This document shows positions 37,010-46,439 of a stretch of 64,000 nucleotides of DNA, one piece after another (positions within the stretch are counted from its first letter, which is position 1; the number at the start of each line of letters is the position of its first letter). The notes below the pieces were generated by a model. The model worked only from the letters and a program-made list of their open reading frames with translations, did not search any database and was not told the DNA's origin. Source of the stretch: an uncultured Bacteroidales bacterium. GTDB lineage: Bacteria > Bacteroidota > Bacteroidia > Bacteroidales > Paludibacteraceae. The stretch is taken from contig CALCUH010000135.1 of NCBI GenBank assembly GCA_937907165.1, forward strand, positions 111,926-175,925, written 5' to 3'. The position numbers were made by a program, and so were the translations under genes.

Positions 37010-38626
37010 TTATTTTTTAATATATTTGTCCATTTGAGCAAGTCTTTCTTGCCGACTGTCAGACTTGTGTGCATCCTTGGACTCGGTTGGCACGTTAACA
37101 TTAAAATGTTCCCAAGAAGTGTGGGAACCACCCTGCTTTTCTGGACGACCGAGATATGCGGCATAAGCAATATCCTTAACAAGATCGTCTTCGCAAGCAT
37201 AGTCGCCGTTGGAAGCTTTCATAATAATTTCGTCGCGCTTCTCGGTTGCAATATCGCACTCGCATTCGAGTTTTTCCATTGCAAGACGTTTCATATCGCC
37301 ACAGAAATGCTCCCAAACTGTTTTCTCAGCGGCTTCCATACGCTGTTTGATAGAATCATAATCAGCGTACTGCTCAACTGTATGCGTCAAAGTATCATTT
37401 GCTTCTCGCAACGCATCACACTCTTCGCACTTTTTCGCGTAATCACCAGAAAGCGTGTCGTACAATTCTTTAAGCGCGGCAAAATCCATTTGTTCTCCGT
37501 CATTAGCGGCTCCAGAATTGTCAACCGTCGCAACGGGATCTTGGCCAACAGGCTCTCCGGCGGCATTATCGTCACTAGCACCTTCGCCAGCAGAAAAAGT
37601 CTCCGTTGTTGGATCACTATTAACAGCCTGTTCTTCAACCACGGGCTCTGCGGCCTGTGTTTCATTTTCAACCTGCGTGTCAACAGTAGCGTTGTCGGTA
37701 GCATTCATTTCTTCGCAAACAGCTTGATCGTTTACGTTTTCCATTTCAGCATTACCTCCGTTATTTAATTCTGCGCCGCACTCATTTTCTGTATGCAACG
37801 CACTTGTCAGATTGTCTTTTTGTTCGCCATCAGGATCTGTGCTATTTTGAGCATCGGCATTTTGCCCTTGGTTAGCCTCATAACCTGGCTCTCCACACTC
37901 TCCAACAGGATCGTTGTGACCAAGACTATCTATTATATTATCAATTTGCCCATTATCATAACAACAATAGGCAAAAGACAACATCTTTTTTTGTTCTTCA
38001 ATAGCATCATCTTCGACGCCACTAAGAACCATGCAATGAGCTCCTGGAATTGCCTCCAAAACAGGAATTCCATTTTTGGAACCCAGAATTGTAATTCCGT
38101 TTAGTGTGAAATCATAAATCTCCTCGACACCGTCATCTCTCATCTCGGATTCATGGACTGTTACTTCGACAGACACTGTTTTGTGTTTATCTTTCAGTAA
38201 TCGTTTTACCTGTTTGTAGCAATACTGCACAAACAGAATACAACGGACGTGCAGCCAATAAATTCCATCTTCTTCAAAGTGCTCGGATTTTACGATTTCC
38301 ACAGGATCACTCTCTCGAATAATCCCAAGAATTCTCTCACCGTTTTCTGTATTCCAATACGACTTCCGCAATTCCGGATCATAATCTTTTTTACCATTAT
38401 GCTCCTCGAAGTCTTCCTTATTGAAGAAACCAACAATTGGTTTATTTTTACAATTAGGAACACACTTTTCCAAAGACTCTAATGTAAAATGGGTTTTATT
38501 TCTATTTGGGTCGATTGTAGAAATCGCCCAAATATCCATTTCCAAAAACTCTTTGCTTAATATGTTTCTTAAATGTAATTGTTCGGGAGATAATGAAAAC
38601 TGCATTATTTTATCACAATTCTCCAT
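37010..38626 (-). CDS. Prohead protease-scaffold fusion, putative (538 aa)
   Basis: Residues 1-215 look like a prohead protease domain: CKNKPIVGFF near the start, YWLHVRCILF (candidate His), HKTVSVEVTVHESE (candidate Ser), then GITILG and a closing PGAHCMVLSG. A long acidic, low-complexity linker follows (residues ~250-385). The rest (~390-530) is a helical scaffold with coiled coil (LKELYDTLSGDYAKKCEECD). Protease fused to scaffold is common in tailed phages: it shapes the prohead and then digests itself. It lies just upstream of the head and capsid genes as expected. Catalytic residues are inferred from motif shape, not from an alignment. Confidence 0.65.
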   Translation of the reverse strand: MENCDKIMQFSLSPEQLHLRNILSKEFLEMDIWAISTIDPNRNKTHFTLESLEKCVPNCKNKPIVGFFNKEDFEEHNGKKDYDPELRKSYWNTENGERILGIIRESDPVEIVKSEHFEEDGIYWLHVRCILFVQYCYKQVKRLLKDKHKTVSVEVTVHESEMRDDGVEEIYDFTLNGITILGSKNGIPVLEAIPGAHCMVLSGVEDDAIEEQKKMLSFAYCCYDNGQIDNIIDSLGHNDPVGECGEPGYEANQGQNADAQNSTDPDGEQKDNLTSALHTENECGAELNNGGNAEMENVNDQAVCEEMNATDNATVDTQVENETQAAEPVVEEQAVNSDPTTETFSAGEGASDDNAAGEPVGQDPVATVDNSGAANDGEQMDFAALKELYDTLSGDYAKKCEECDALREANDTLTHTVEQYADYDSIKQRMEAAEKTVWEHFCGDMKRLAMEKLECECDIATEKRDEIIMKASNGDYACEDDLVKDIAYAAYLGRPEKQGGSHTSWEHFNVNVPTESKDAHKSDSRQERLAQMDKYIKK

Positions 38627-39414
38627 TAAACCACCCCATCTTTATGAAAAGATTGCGAATTGTCGCCAAGTATTGCACCTGTGACTTTAAGCGCCTTCTT
38701 TTCCAAATATTTGCTTATCATTGTAACATCTCTCTCGCAATCATTGACATACTCAATACCTATAAACCCAGTTACGAGTCCATCATCTCTCTTCAAAGAA
38801 TGCAGATAGAGACTCTGTGCACCATGTTTCTTGATAAAGGCATATGAAACAGGATCCGATTCTTTCAAACTTTCCACATCATCTACGAAGTAAGTCTCTT
38901 TCGAAATTAAATTTTTATAAACACTTGGTACCATTGCCCTTTGCATATTCTGACAATCAGCCATAATTGGAGACACCCAAGAGACCGTAACCTCATTTGT
39001 ACAAGACATCTTTTGATATCCTCTACCATCAATTGACTTTTCGCCATTATGATATGAAAAAATAAAAGCACGATGAGCATCTGTCTTCTCCATCAAACAT
39101 CTAAGAGCATCATCGAGATAACTGTTTAATTTACAGTTTCGCTCTTCATCCTCTACGGTGTGCACAACGCCCGTATTAATTTTACTGACAATATCAGTTG
39201 CAAATTCCGTGAACATCTCAAGAGTTTTTGCATCTCTCTGCGCAATCAAAGACTGCAAATCAATTGCATTCTTTGTTGACGCGTCAGCTTCGTTGATCTT
39301 CACTTTTGATTTATGACGCTCGTACAATAAAATAGCACAAACAATCACAATCAAACCCCATACGCCAACAGTTTGCAAGATATCGACTAACGTACTGCTG
39401 GTGAGTTGTTCCAT
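38626..39414 (-). CDS. Membrane-anchored GAF-like protein (262 aa)
   Basis: Residues 8-30 are a transmembrane helix (LVDILQTVGVWGLIVIVCAI) followed by a basic stop-transfer stretch and a coiled coil. Residues ~95-250 resemble a GAF domain: DAHRAFIFSYHNG, SISKETYF-like strand DVESLKESDPVSYAFIKKHGAQSLYLHSL, and GLVTGFIGIEYVND. GAF domains bind small molecules or act as sensors. Finding one in a capsid operon is unexpected. It overlaps both neighbours by 1 to 3 bases, so it is translated with them. Could be a holin-like or superinfection factor. The domain call rests on pattern only. Confidence 0.6.
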   Translation of the reverse strand: MEQLTSSTLVDILQTVGVWGLIVIVCAILLYERHKSKVKINEADASTKNAIDLQSLIAQRDAKTLEMFTEFATDIVSKINTGVVHTVEDEERNCKLNSYLDDALRCLMEKTDAHRAFIFSYHNGEKSIDGRGYQKMSCTNEVTVSWVSPIMADCQNMQRAMVPSVYKNLISKETYFVDDVESLKESDPVSYAFIKKHGAQSLYLHSLKRDDGLVTGFIGIEYVNDCERDVTMISKYLEKKALKVTGAILGDNSQSFHKDGVV

Positions 39415-39926
39415 TACTTGATTACCTCAATAAAGGTCGTCAGATCTTCAAAATGAATCTCAAATGACTTTAGATCATTCTCGTATTTTGAAGCGTAATG
39501 AGACCACACATCAGCTTGTTTCAAATAAGGTAAAAATGTTAAAAGAAGTTCCTCCAAATGCAATTTTACCTCAGCGTCTCCGCCATATTCGGCGGTATCA
39601 ATTGCAGATATAATTGTCTCTCGATAGTGTTTACACGCAGTTAAAACATCTGCGAACATTTTTGGCACATCAAGAGGGCCATATTCTGCCGTTTCATCCG
39701 TTAAGCCCTTTCTAACTCCGCGAGCGTTGAGCTTTGTCATCATATCAGTAATATTATCTGCAAGCTCCGGAAATTTATGAGCAAAACTATGATGGAAAAT
39801 ATTAGAAACATTGCGATAATTAGAAGCATCCAGATTGTACGCAATATTATCACAGTAAGCATTCATCTGGAATGTTTCTGTAATAAGTTCAATCAACTTA
39901 TTATATATATCATTTCCCATCAACAT
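39414..39926 (-). CDS. Unknown helical protein of the head operon (170 aa)
   Basis: Helical, mildly acidic, no Cys cluster or membrane helix (MGNDIYNKLIELITETFQM, LTDETAEYGPLDVPKMFADV). The start at 39926 follows GGGGGTG. Stop and next start share TAATG. Conserved position between portal and the membrane protein suggests a late function; no family recognised. Confidence 0.6.
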   Translation of the reverse strand: MLMGNDIYNKLIELITETFQMNAYCDNIAYNLDASNYRNVSNIFHHSFAHKFPELADNITDMMTKLNARGVRKGLTDETAEYGPLDVPKMFADVLTACKHYRETIISAIDTAEYGGDAEVKLHLEELLLTFLPYLKQADVWSHYASKYENDLKSFEIHFEDLTTFIEVIK

Positions 39927-39966
39927 GAAAAATAGTCACCCCCTAAAATCAATATAGAAAAAATAA

Positions 39967-40182
39967 TTAAACGGGGACGCGCGTAAAGCGACCGTCATCT
40001 CCGCGTTGATACTTAAATGTTTTCCCACATATATGGCACATTCCCCAAATTGTTTGAGGGTACACCATACACATTTCATCCTTTGTAAGAATAATCGTTG
40101 TTTTCTTCGAACCAATACGATGGTCGCATTTACCGACTATCTCTGCGCCGATATTAACATTAATATTATTTTCTTCACTCAT
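39967..40182 (-). CDS. Small zinc-ribbon protein after portal (71 aa)
   Basis: Start at 40182 (or 40185) with GAGGGTG upstream, overlapping the portal 3' end by 8 bases; the longer frame to 40311 would run deep into the portal gene. Two cysteine pairs are hinted: KCDHR and MCHICGKTFKY. The portal protein ends with a similar ribbon, so the two may work together or share a zinc-dependent fold. Function unknown. Confidence 0.65.
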   Translation of the reverse strand: MSEENNINVNIGAEIVGKCDHRIGSKKTTIILTKDEMCMVYPQTIWGMCHICGKTFKYQRGDDGRFTRVPV

Positions 40183-42148
40183 CATTATCACCCTCGCCAT
40201 AAAACTCATTGAAGCAATCTTCACACAATGGCCCGTCGGCATCTTCTCCACAAATAATACACCTTCCAGCAGAGAAATCCCGTGTGTCAGATGTGTTATT
40301 ACCAGCGTCAACAGATATTAAAGTATTTTCTGATTCTGTTGTATCGATGTCTGCCGCCGGTCTACCGACAGGATTCGCAGTTCCGCCACTTTGCTCTTTT
40401 TCCTTAGCTTGCGTAACAGTCTTAAAACAATCATACGCCTTCATTGAATCTATATACGATCCAACAGAAACAACCTCGGAAACTGTCATATCATATGCAG
40501 ACGCTAACTTCGGTAAAACAAAAGATGCTCCTGCGAAGAACATTTCTTTGTCTCTCTTAACTTCGTTCTCAAAACTATAAATTCCACCCCAAATATGAAG
40601 TCTCCATTTATACTGCGTCCCAATTATATTATTAATGATCATGTTTAATACAGATTCAAATTGACGCGTTAAGAAATCGCATTCTGCCTCATATAGCAAC
40701 TGTGCCGCCTTTGTTTGAGAAACGGATGGCTTTTCTGTTGCTATAATTAAGCCAGCGTTGCCAGACTTTGTTATAAAATTCTGTGTAGCCTTTGTTGTAA
40801 TATCATTGCTGTTAGGAACATTTGGCAAACTCTGAAGTTTCATATTCTTAAACGGCGCAAAATATGCGTCCAAATTACTAGACACAGATGTGTTAAACTT
40901 GTTTTGGAATCCGGTAATTGTATCCGCACTCAACGCGGTTTGGTCTGCGCCAGCATTTAAATTGCTATCTCCAATCATTGGAACCTCTGCCGTAAAAATT
41001 GCCGTAAGAGGCGTACTTGCGACAAGACCAGAAAGCGTCTCATAATCTGTTAAGTTTTGTAAATCTCCAAATAAACCTATGGTATCTGGAACGGCCCATG
41101 CGTTTGATGTATCTGATGCAAACACATAGCATAACTCTTGCGGTAATTGAACCCAGAACATATAGTTCTTAGCATTACCCTCAAAAATTCCACGATGACC
41201 ATCCATAATATTACCACTATGGTTCCCGTATGCAAAATCAATCATTTTTTCTGGATCGACAGTATACATATCATCACCATCGTCTTTATTGTCTTTCGAT
41301 TTACTATACTTCCATCCTGTACGCTTTAAGTTTTCTGTAACAGCTCCACTCTCAAGCATTTGTAACCAAATATTACGAATAAAATCTGGGTACTGATCAA
41401 TATTATATGCCGGTTTCAAGAATAAAAGCATATTGAAGCTGGCGATATAACCGTGTTCACCAATACCAGTTAACTTTACATAATTAGTTGGGAGTTTTTG
41501 CCATGTGCAGTAATTAACATGTCTGCCATCTTGATTGTTCCTAATACTATTTCTTAAAATATAAACACATTTTCCTTCTCTCTTTACCTCAAGAGCCGTT
41601 CTTTTTAATGTGTTTTTCATGTCAAAAGTATTTAGCCACTCGTCAACAAAACGATCCTCTTCCTTAAACTTCTTAGAAGAGAAATCTAATGTATCTGTAT
41701 AAAGCGGGGTTTTATAATACTTATACAGCGGGACATCGGCGCTCATACGCAATATTTTATAATATAGGTATTGAGATGCTGATAGAGCCCATCCTTGTTT
41801 TCTTAATTTTTGCTCACTATCCTGCGGCGAACCAATGGCTTTGGCCAATTCGTCACCGGACATAATACCCGGTACATCAGAAATAGACTTTAGTCTACTA
41901 TTTTGTAAAAACGGGTTATGACTTTGTAACGTATTAAGATTTTCCAATAATTGCTGAGTATTATTCCCCAACTTCTCCGCAAATAATTTTGTCATGCGGT
42001 CATCAACGTCGGCAATCGTTATCCGCCCATTTCCGACACCATTAGACATCTTTAACTTTTCACCATTATTTTCCTCTGAAACAACATTCGGTTTTACCGA
42101 CTTTGGGCGACCGCGTTTGCGCGGCTCTTTCCGTTCTTCTGTAGCCAA
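40175..42148 (-). CDS. Portal protein (657 aa)
   Basis: The start is TTG at 42148, with GGGCGGTG upstream. The body has portal features: LSASQYLYYKILRMSADVPL near residue 125, long helical clip and stem regions, and YEAECDFLTRQFESVLNMII near 490. Portals form the dodecameric DNA entry ring and bind the terminase. It is encoded between TerL and the head genes as usual. Two unusual ends: an AT-hook-like KRGRPKS at residues 11-17, and a C-terminal four-Cys ribbon (CIICGED, LCEDCF). Confidence 0.82.
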   Translation of the reverse strand: MATEERKEPRKRGRPKSVKPNVVSEENNGEKLKMSNGVGNGRITIADVDDRMTKLFAEKLGNNTQQLLENLNTLQSHNPFLQNSRLKSISDVPGIMSGDELAKAIGSPQDSEQKLRKQGWALSASQYLYYKILRMSADVPLYKYYKTPLYTDTLDFSSKKFKEEDRFVDEWLNTFDMKNTLKRTALEVKREGKCVYILRNSIRNNQDGRHVNYCTWQKLPTNYVKLTGIGEHGYIASFNMLLFLKPAYNIDQYPDFIRNIWLQMLESGAVTENLKRTGWKYSKSKDNKDDGDDMYTVDPEKMIDFAYGNHSGNIMDGHRGIFEGNAKNYMFWVQLPQELCYVFASDTSNAWAVPDTIGLFGDLQNLTDYETLSGLVASTPLTAIFTAEVPMIGDSNLNAGADQTALSADTITGFQNKFNTSVSSNLDAYFAPFKNMKLQSLPNVPNSNDITTKATQNFITKSGNAGLIIATEKPSVSQTKAAQLLYEAECDFLTRQFESVLNMIINNIIGTQYKWRLHIWGGIYSFENEVKRDKEMFFAGASFVLPKLASAYDMTVSEVVSVGSYIDSMKAYDCFKTVTQAKEKEQSGGTANPVGRPAADIDTTESENTLISVDAGNNTSDTRDFSAGRCIICGEDADGPLCEDCFNEFYGEGDNDE

Positions 42149-42154
42149 CTATAA

Positions 42155-42505
42155 TCACCGCCCTTCTGATTCAATTTTTTCAATATTATTTATCATTTCC
42201 TGCAATTCTTCTTGATGCGCTTCTTCGAACTCTTCTACTTTATATTCTTCATATTTATTAAATATCCATGTGTTAACAAAGTTCATATCGTCAGACGAAG
42301 GATCTGGTTGTGGAACTTCGCTTACAACCATATGTTTTCCATCTTCCCCGACAACTCCCTTAACATTTCGTGGGAAATTTTCATCTGTTGACCATACAAA
42401 AAACATACCATTAGTGAAAAACGCTTCATAGCTTCTAATCAGTTTTCCATATAAAAGTCTGAATTTATCGTATGGCAAATTTTGTATTTTGAGACTATAA
42501 CACAC
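42155..42505 (-). CDS. Small protein between TerL and portal (116 aa)
   Basis: GTG start at 42505 with AAGGAAA just upstream. Mixed alpha/beta start (CYSLKIQNLPYDKFRLLYG), then an acidic helical C-terminus (EFEEAHQEELQEMINNIEKIE). The next gene (portal) starts 6 bases later, so the two are coupled. Unknown role, probably packaging or portal assembly. Confidence 0.6.
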   Translation of the reverse strand: MCYSLKIQNLPYDKFRLLYGKLIRSYEAFFTNGMFFVWSTDENFPRNVKGVVGEDGKHMVVSEVPQPDPSSDDMNFVNTWIFNKYEEYKVEEFEEAHQEELQEMINNIEKIESEGR

Positions 42506-42544
42506 TTTCCTTCACCTACTTTCTTCTAATATAATATTATTTCC

Positions 42545-44416
42545 TTAACGAGAAAACGGATTCCTCTTGCCAACAAACGGATTCTGACTTATTTTTTTTG
42601 GAGCAGTCGCCTTATTTCTACCGTATAATGCAGACAAATCTTGTTTATTTCCGCCATCTTTAAGATCGTCTTTATGTCTTAATTCTGACAGAAAATATCC
42701 AAGCGCAGCAAGACAATAAGCGCGGTCATCGTGCATTTTTCTTGTCATTTCTGGCGCCAAAGCGTAAATTGTTTCACCCGTCTTTGGACTTGTTGTTTTA
42801 CGCATAGTAAGAAACTCCGTCTTTGTCATATCGAGCTCTATCATTGCTCTTTGCTCTTCTTTTGTTAAATTAATTATTTTCCCATCAATTTCCATTTTTC
42901 TGTTACTCGGCAATGCGATGGGGAAAGTAATAAGGTCTCTATTAATCATTTCGGCAGTCGCCGAATACATCAATGTCTTATATTTTTTTGCGTTTAACAT
43001 CTGTAAAACGCCCTCGACCGCTGTTGGATATGATGTTTTTAAAGATGCAGAGTGATCATATTCCATATCAATTACACCATGATGGAAGACACCATATTGA
43101 TCCGTCCAATCCTTGATAATAAAGTCAGAAATCGGAACTCCAAGTCCGCCAGGATCCATAAAAAGGTGAATCTTATTATATTCTGGGAAATTCCCATTAT
43201 AAGCGACCATCAATTTTCGGAGCCATTCAATCTGTTTATCCGTCGTCATAACTCTCTTTTTATCTTTACCGCCATTCGTAGTATAATCCAAAAGGTTGAT
43301 ACCATTTATAAGTCTGGCCATCCATCCGTTTTGTTTATCTCTATAAAATTCGCCTATTAATACGAAAGAGTTATCATATTGCGCCGCGCTATCATGGAAA
43401 ATACCATATATAACATCTTCTCTATTTTGTGTTTCCAAAACAGGTCTATATACTTTTTCATTACGAAGTATTGCGTCGTTTTTAACAACGGCATCGTCGC
43501 TACCCGAAACATTAAACAAATTTAAGAATTCTCTCTCAAATTCATATGGATTTTCTCTTGCAGCGTCTATCTTCTTCTGACTTAATAGCGGTTTATATGG
43601 TTTACCATCAAGCGTTGGGTTTGCAGGAATTGTATAATTGAAATCACATACAAAATAGTCCTTATCGCCAAGGAGCATGTTGGTGGCACAGAGTTTGTAA
43701 ACTTCCCACATCTTTGTATTAATTTCCCCGGCAGAAGACATATAAATATTTTGTTTCGGAAGCATATCTGGTAAAACAGACACATCGATTCCCTTTTGCG
43801 CCATCACGAAGTTGGCATCCTGTGCTGTAAAGTGGTCTGCCGCACTAAAGACGTCCTGACCTATAAACGCCGCCTCATCAAATATAACAAGGTCCGCACG
43901 TTTACCTCTTATAGTCGCAGGGTTTCCCGGTAGAGACATAATAAATGAGCCATTATAAAAATCACATCTCATACAATCACCGGAAGCAACAAATCCATTG
44001 CTGTTCGGTGGCTTCACAATTTCAGCATATATAGCATCCGGTTGATACTTTAATGTTGTAACCTTACCCAAACATAGGTCTGAAAATTTAGAAAATGTTT
44101 CATTAGCCTGAGCGGAGGATTTTGCAACAATGTATGCCTTTGTATTGGCAAACAATGTACAACGAAGCGCTAAATATATAGACGCCAAGAATGACTTACC
44201 ACTGTTACGGGCCATCAAAAAAGTTACTGTGTTGGCGGTCCATGCGCCCATAATTGCATATTTCTGATAATCCGTCAATCGAATTCCCCAAACTTTTTCA
44301 GCAAATTCAACCGGATTTTCTCTACCAAATTTAATTAACTTATTATAATCTTTAAGAAGTTCGATGCGTCGTGGCGTGCATTCCAATTCTGGTAAATTAG
44401 CATATACGGAAATCAC
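42545..44416 (-). CDS. terL: Terminase large subunit (623 aa)
   Basis: GTG start overlapping the upstream stop (GTGA). ATPase domain: Walker A LMARNSGKSF near residue 70, Walker B ADLVIFDEAAF near 182, and a coupling motif MSSAGE near 222. The nuclease domain contains IFHDSAAQYDNSFVLIG (first acidic residue) and LFMDPGGLGVPISDF. TerL pumps DNA into the prohead through the portal and cuts concatemers. The C-terminus is Lys/Pro-rich (APKKISQNPFVGKRNPFSR). It is preceded by the IStron-split gene, a candidate small subunit. Confidence 0.93.
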   Translation of the reverse strand: MISVYANLPELECTPRRIELLKDYNKLIKFGRENPVEFAEKVWGIRLTDYQKYAIMGAWTANTVTFLMARNSGKSFLASIYLALRCTLFANTKAYIVAKSSAQANETFSKFSDLCLGKVTTLKYQPDAIYAEIVKPPNSNGFVASGDCMRCDFYNGSFIMSLPGNPATIRGKRADLVIFDEAAFIGQDVFSAADHFTAQDANFVMAQKGIDVSVLPDMLPKQNIYMSSAGEINTKMWEVYKLCATNMLLGDKDYFVCDFNYTIPANPTLDGKPYKPLLSQKKIDAARENPYEFEREFLNLFNVSGSDDAVVKNDAILRNEKVYRPVLETQNREDVIYGIFHDSAAQYDNSFVLIGEFYRDKQNGWMARLINGINLLDYTTNGGKDKKRVMTTDKQIEWLRKLMVAYNGNFPEYNKIHLFMDPGGLGVPISDFIIKDWTDQYGVFHHGVIDMEYDHSASLKTSYPTAVEGVLQMLNAKKYKTLMYSATAEMINRDLITFPIALPSNRKMEIDGKIINLTKEEQRAMIELDMTKTEFLTMRKTTSPKTGETIYALAPEMTRKMHDDRAYCLAALGYFLSELRHKDDLKDGGNKQDLSALYGRNKATAPKKISQNPFVGKRNPFSR

Positions 44417-45073
44417 GCTTTTTCACCACTTTCGTCAATTTCATTATCATCTTCGATCTTCTTAACGTCCGCAATCATCTCACTGACAGGAGCATAATAT
44501 GATGTTGTATCGAATGGCACATACTCCATCTGTCGATTAACAATATTATTAATCTCCTTTTCATCAATACCACGTTCTGCCAATATATTCTTATATTCGT
44601 TAAGAAGTTCCTGTTTCAAATACTGCTCTTTCAAGGATCGTAATTCCTCTCCTTGAGCTTGCATGGTTAATTGCATTTCACGAATAATACCAGCTTGCCG
44701 TCTAACGATTGCGGCAAAATCGGCGGATGTAAAATTTAATTGACCAAATATAGATTGCATACTGATATTAGCGACCTGCTGCATAGCAGCGGCTGTTTCA
44801 ATATCAAATTTATTGACCTTGCCTGGGTCGTAATTCTTATCCGCCATTTCTCTGACAACACTTCCAATCGTTCCAAGGCCTTTGTTACCAGAACTGGCAT
44901 GTGCGTCAGACAGACCGTAATCGCGGCAAAATGAGTTAATACTGCTTAACTCCTTCGCCTTACTTTCCGTCAACGTTTTGATACGTTTTTCATTATCCAT
45001 CATCGATTCTACCGATGATTGAAGGGCATTTAATGCCGTATTTATTTTATCAATACGATTATAAGCCTTGACG
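44413..45073 (-). CDS. Exon 2 of the zinc-finger gene upstream of terL (candidate terminase small subunit)
   Basis: The frame continues coding-like upstream of the ATG at 45003 (VKAYNRIDKINTALNALQS) as far as 45073, where the proposed 3' splice site lies. Joining 46881 to 45073 keeps frame exactly (701 + 661 = 1362 bases, 453 aa) and reads ALIEI-VKAYNRIDKI across the joint. The exon-2 part is helical with a coiled coil (REMQLTMQAQGEELRSLKEQ) and an acidic tail. The 4-base overlap with terL and its position suggest a small-terminase role. Without splicing, the ATG at 45003 could make a 196-aa C-terminal protein alone. Confidence 0.75.
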
Positions 45074-45201
45074 CCGTTGTATTTAGAAAACTAAACTTAC
45101 TGATTCACAGCATCTGATTTCGTCGAAACTACTTTCATTTTTTGTGACGCTCCACAGCATAGTGGTGCAACGACACCACAAGTCTAAAGACTCTGTTATC
45201 A

Positions 45202-46343
45202 TCAGTCTTTATAACTCATTAGATTAAGCGCAGCGTTATAATCTCTATCCTCTATATAACCACATTCGTGGCACACAAACGTTCTGTCTCTCAATTTAAG
45301 ATCGCTTTTTACACAACCACAATTATGACACGTTTTACTACTTGGATAGAAACGATCTGCTTGAATAAATTTTATTCCATTCCATTCGCATTTGTATTCC
45401 ATTTGTCTAATCCACTCATAGAAGCACTGCTCTTGGATTGCCTTAGACAAACGTCTATTTTTCATTAATCCCTGCACATTTAAGTTTTCCATTATCACTC
45501 TATTTGGTAATAACAAAATTATCTTATGCGTTGATTGATGAATATAGTTATGGCGAATATTGGAAATTCGTGCATATAGCTTTCGAAGTTTTTGTTCTTG
45601 CCGTTCTATATTCTTCGTTTTTATAAAACATTTACCTTGTTTGTTTGCCATATACCTACGAGAAATAGAACGTTGCAAATACTTGATTCGTTTATTAAGT
45701 GTACGAATTTGTTTGCCTTTATTGATATTTGGAAACACTAACTTCTTGTCGCCATCATAAGCAACTATCGCGCTGTCTTTTACTCCTAAGTCTATACCAA
45801 CACTAAAATCATTTAAAACGGGTGTTTGGTTTTCGCACTCCATTCCGAATGAAAGCATCCATTTACCATTGATGTTTGAGATTCTTGGATTGGCATATTT
45901 ATAACCGGTCCCGATTGGCAAATTTCTATCTGTCCGAAATTTTACTTTACCAATCTTAATAATGTGGGCATATCCATTTTTATCAAACCAAAGCTTATCA
46001 TGATCAATAGGGAACGTTGATTTGCTTCTTTTTTTGATTTAAATTTTGGAAATCGATTTTGTTTTGTAAAAAACTTTTGATATGCCGTATTTAAATCTCC
46101 GCATACCCTTTGAAGAGTTGTATTTGATACATCATAAAGCCAATCATGTTCTCCATCGTTCTTTAATGGTTTCAGGAGATTTATCATATCGAAGTGAGAC
46201 AAGTGTTTTTCTCCATTTTTATACAGCTCTTCTTGCTTATTTAACATATAATTGTAAATAAATCGAGCGCATCCAATATGCTTCCACATTAATTTCTCTT
46301 GTTCTTTTGTTGGATATAGACGAATTTTGTAAGACCTAATCAT
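45202..46343 (-). CDS. tnpB: TnpB of the IStron, split by a frameshift at an A7 run (380 aa if joined)
   Basis: The first frame (46343-45942) gives the N-terminal part (MIRSYKIRLYPTKEQEKLMW) up to PKFKSKK. A second frame, open to 45202, gives the rest. At 46029-46035 the minus strand reads TCA AAA AAA GAA; a -1 shift there yields KSKKRSKSTFPIDHDKL, exactly the expected TnpB sequence. The catalytic residues are intact: Asp in VGIDLGV, Glu in VIMENLNV, Asp in EDRDYNAALNL, with the ribbon CHNCG/CHECG. So it is either a one-base loss, a sequencing error, or programmed slippage. Start has AGGAGGTG upstream. Confidence 0.85.
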
Positions 46344-46439
46344 CTCGTTGTTACACCTCCTTTCTGTGAAAAAGTTAGTATATATAATAAACAGTAGTTA
46401 GCTTATAATTCACAGTTATAAGCAAGGTAGCTACTCCCT

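Noticed and set aside
45942..46343. 133-aa and 239-aa tnpB frames as two separate genes
   Set aside because: They are consecutive halves of one TnpB, shifted by -1 at an A7 run.
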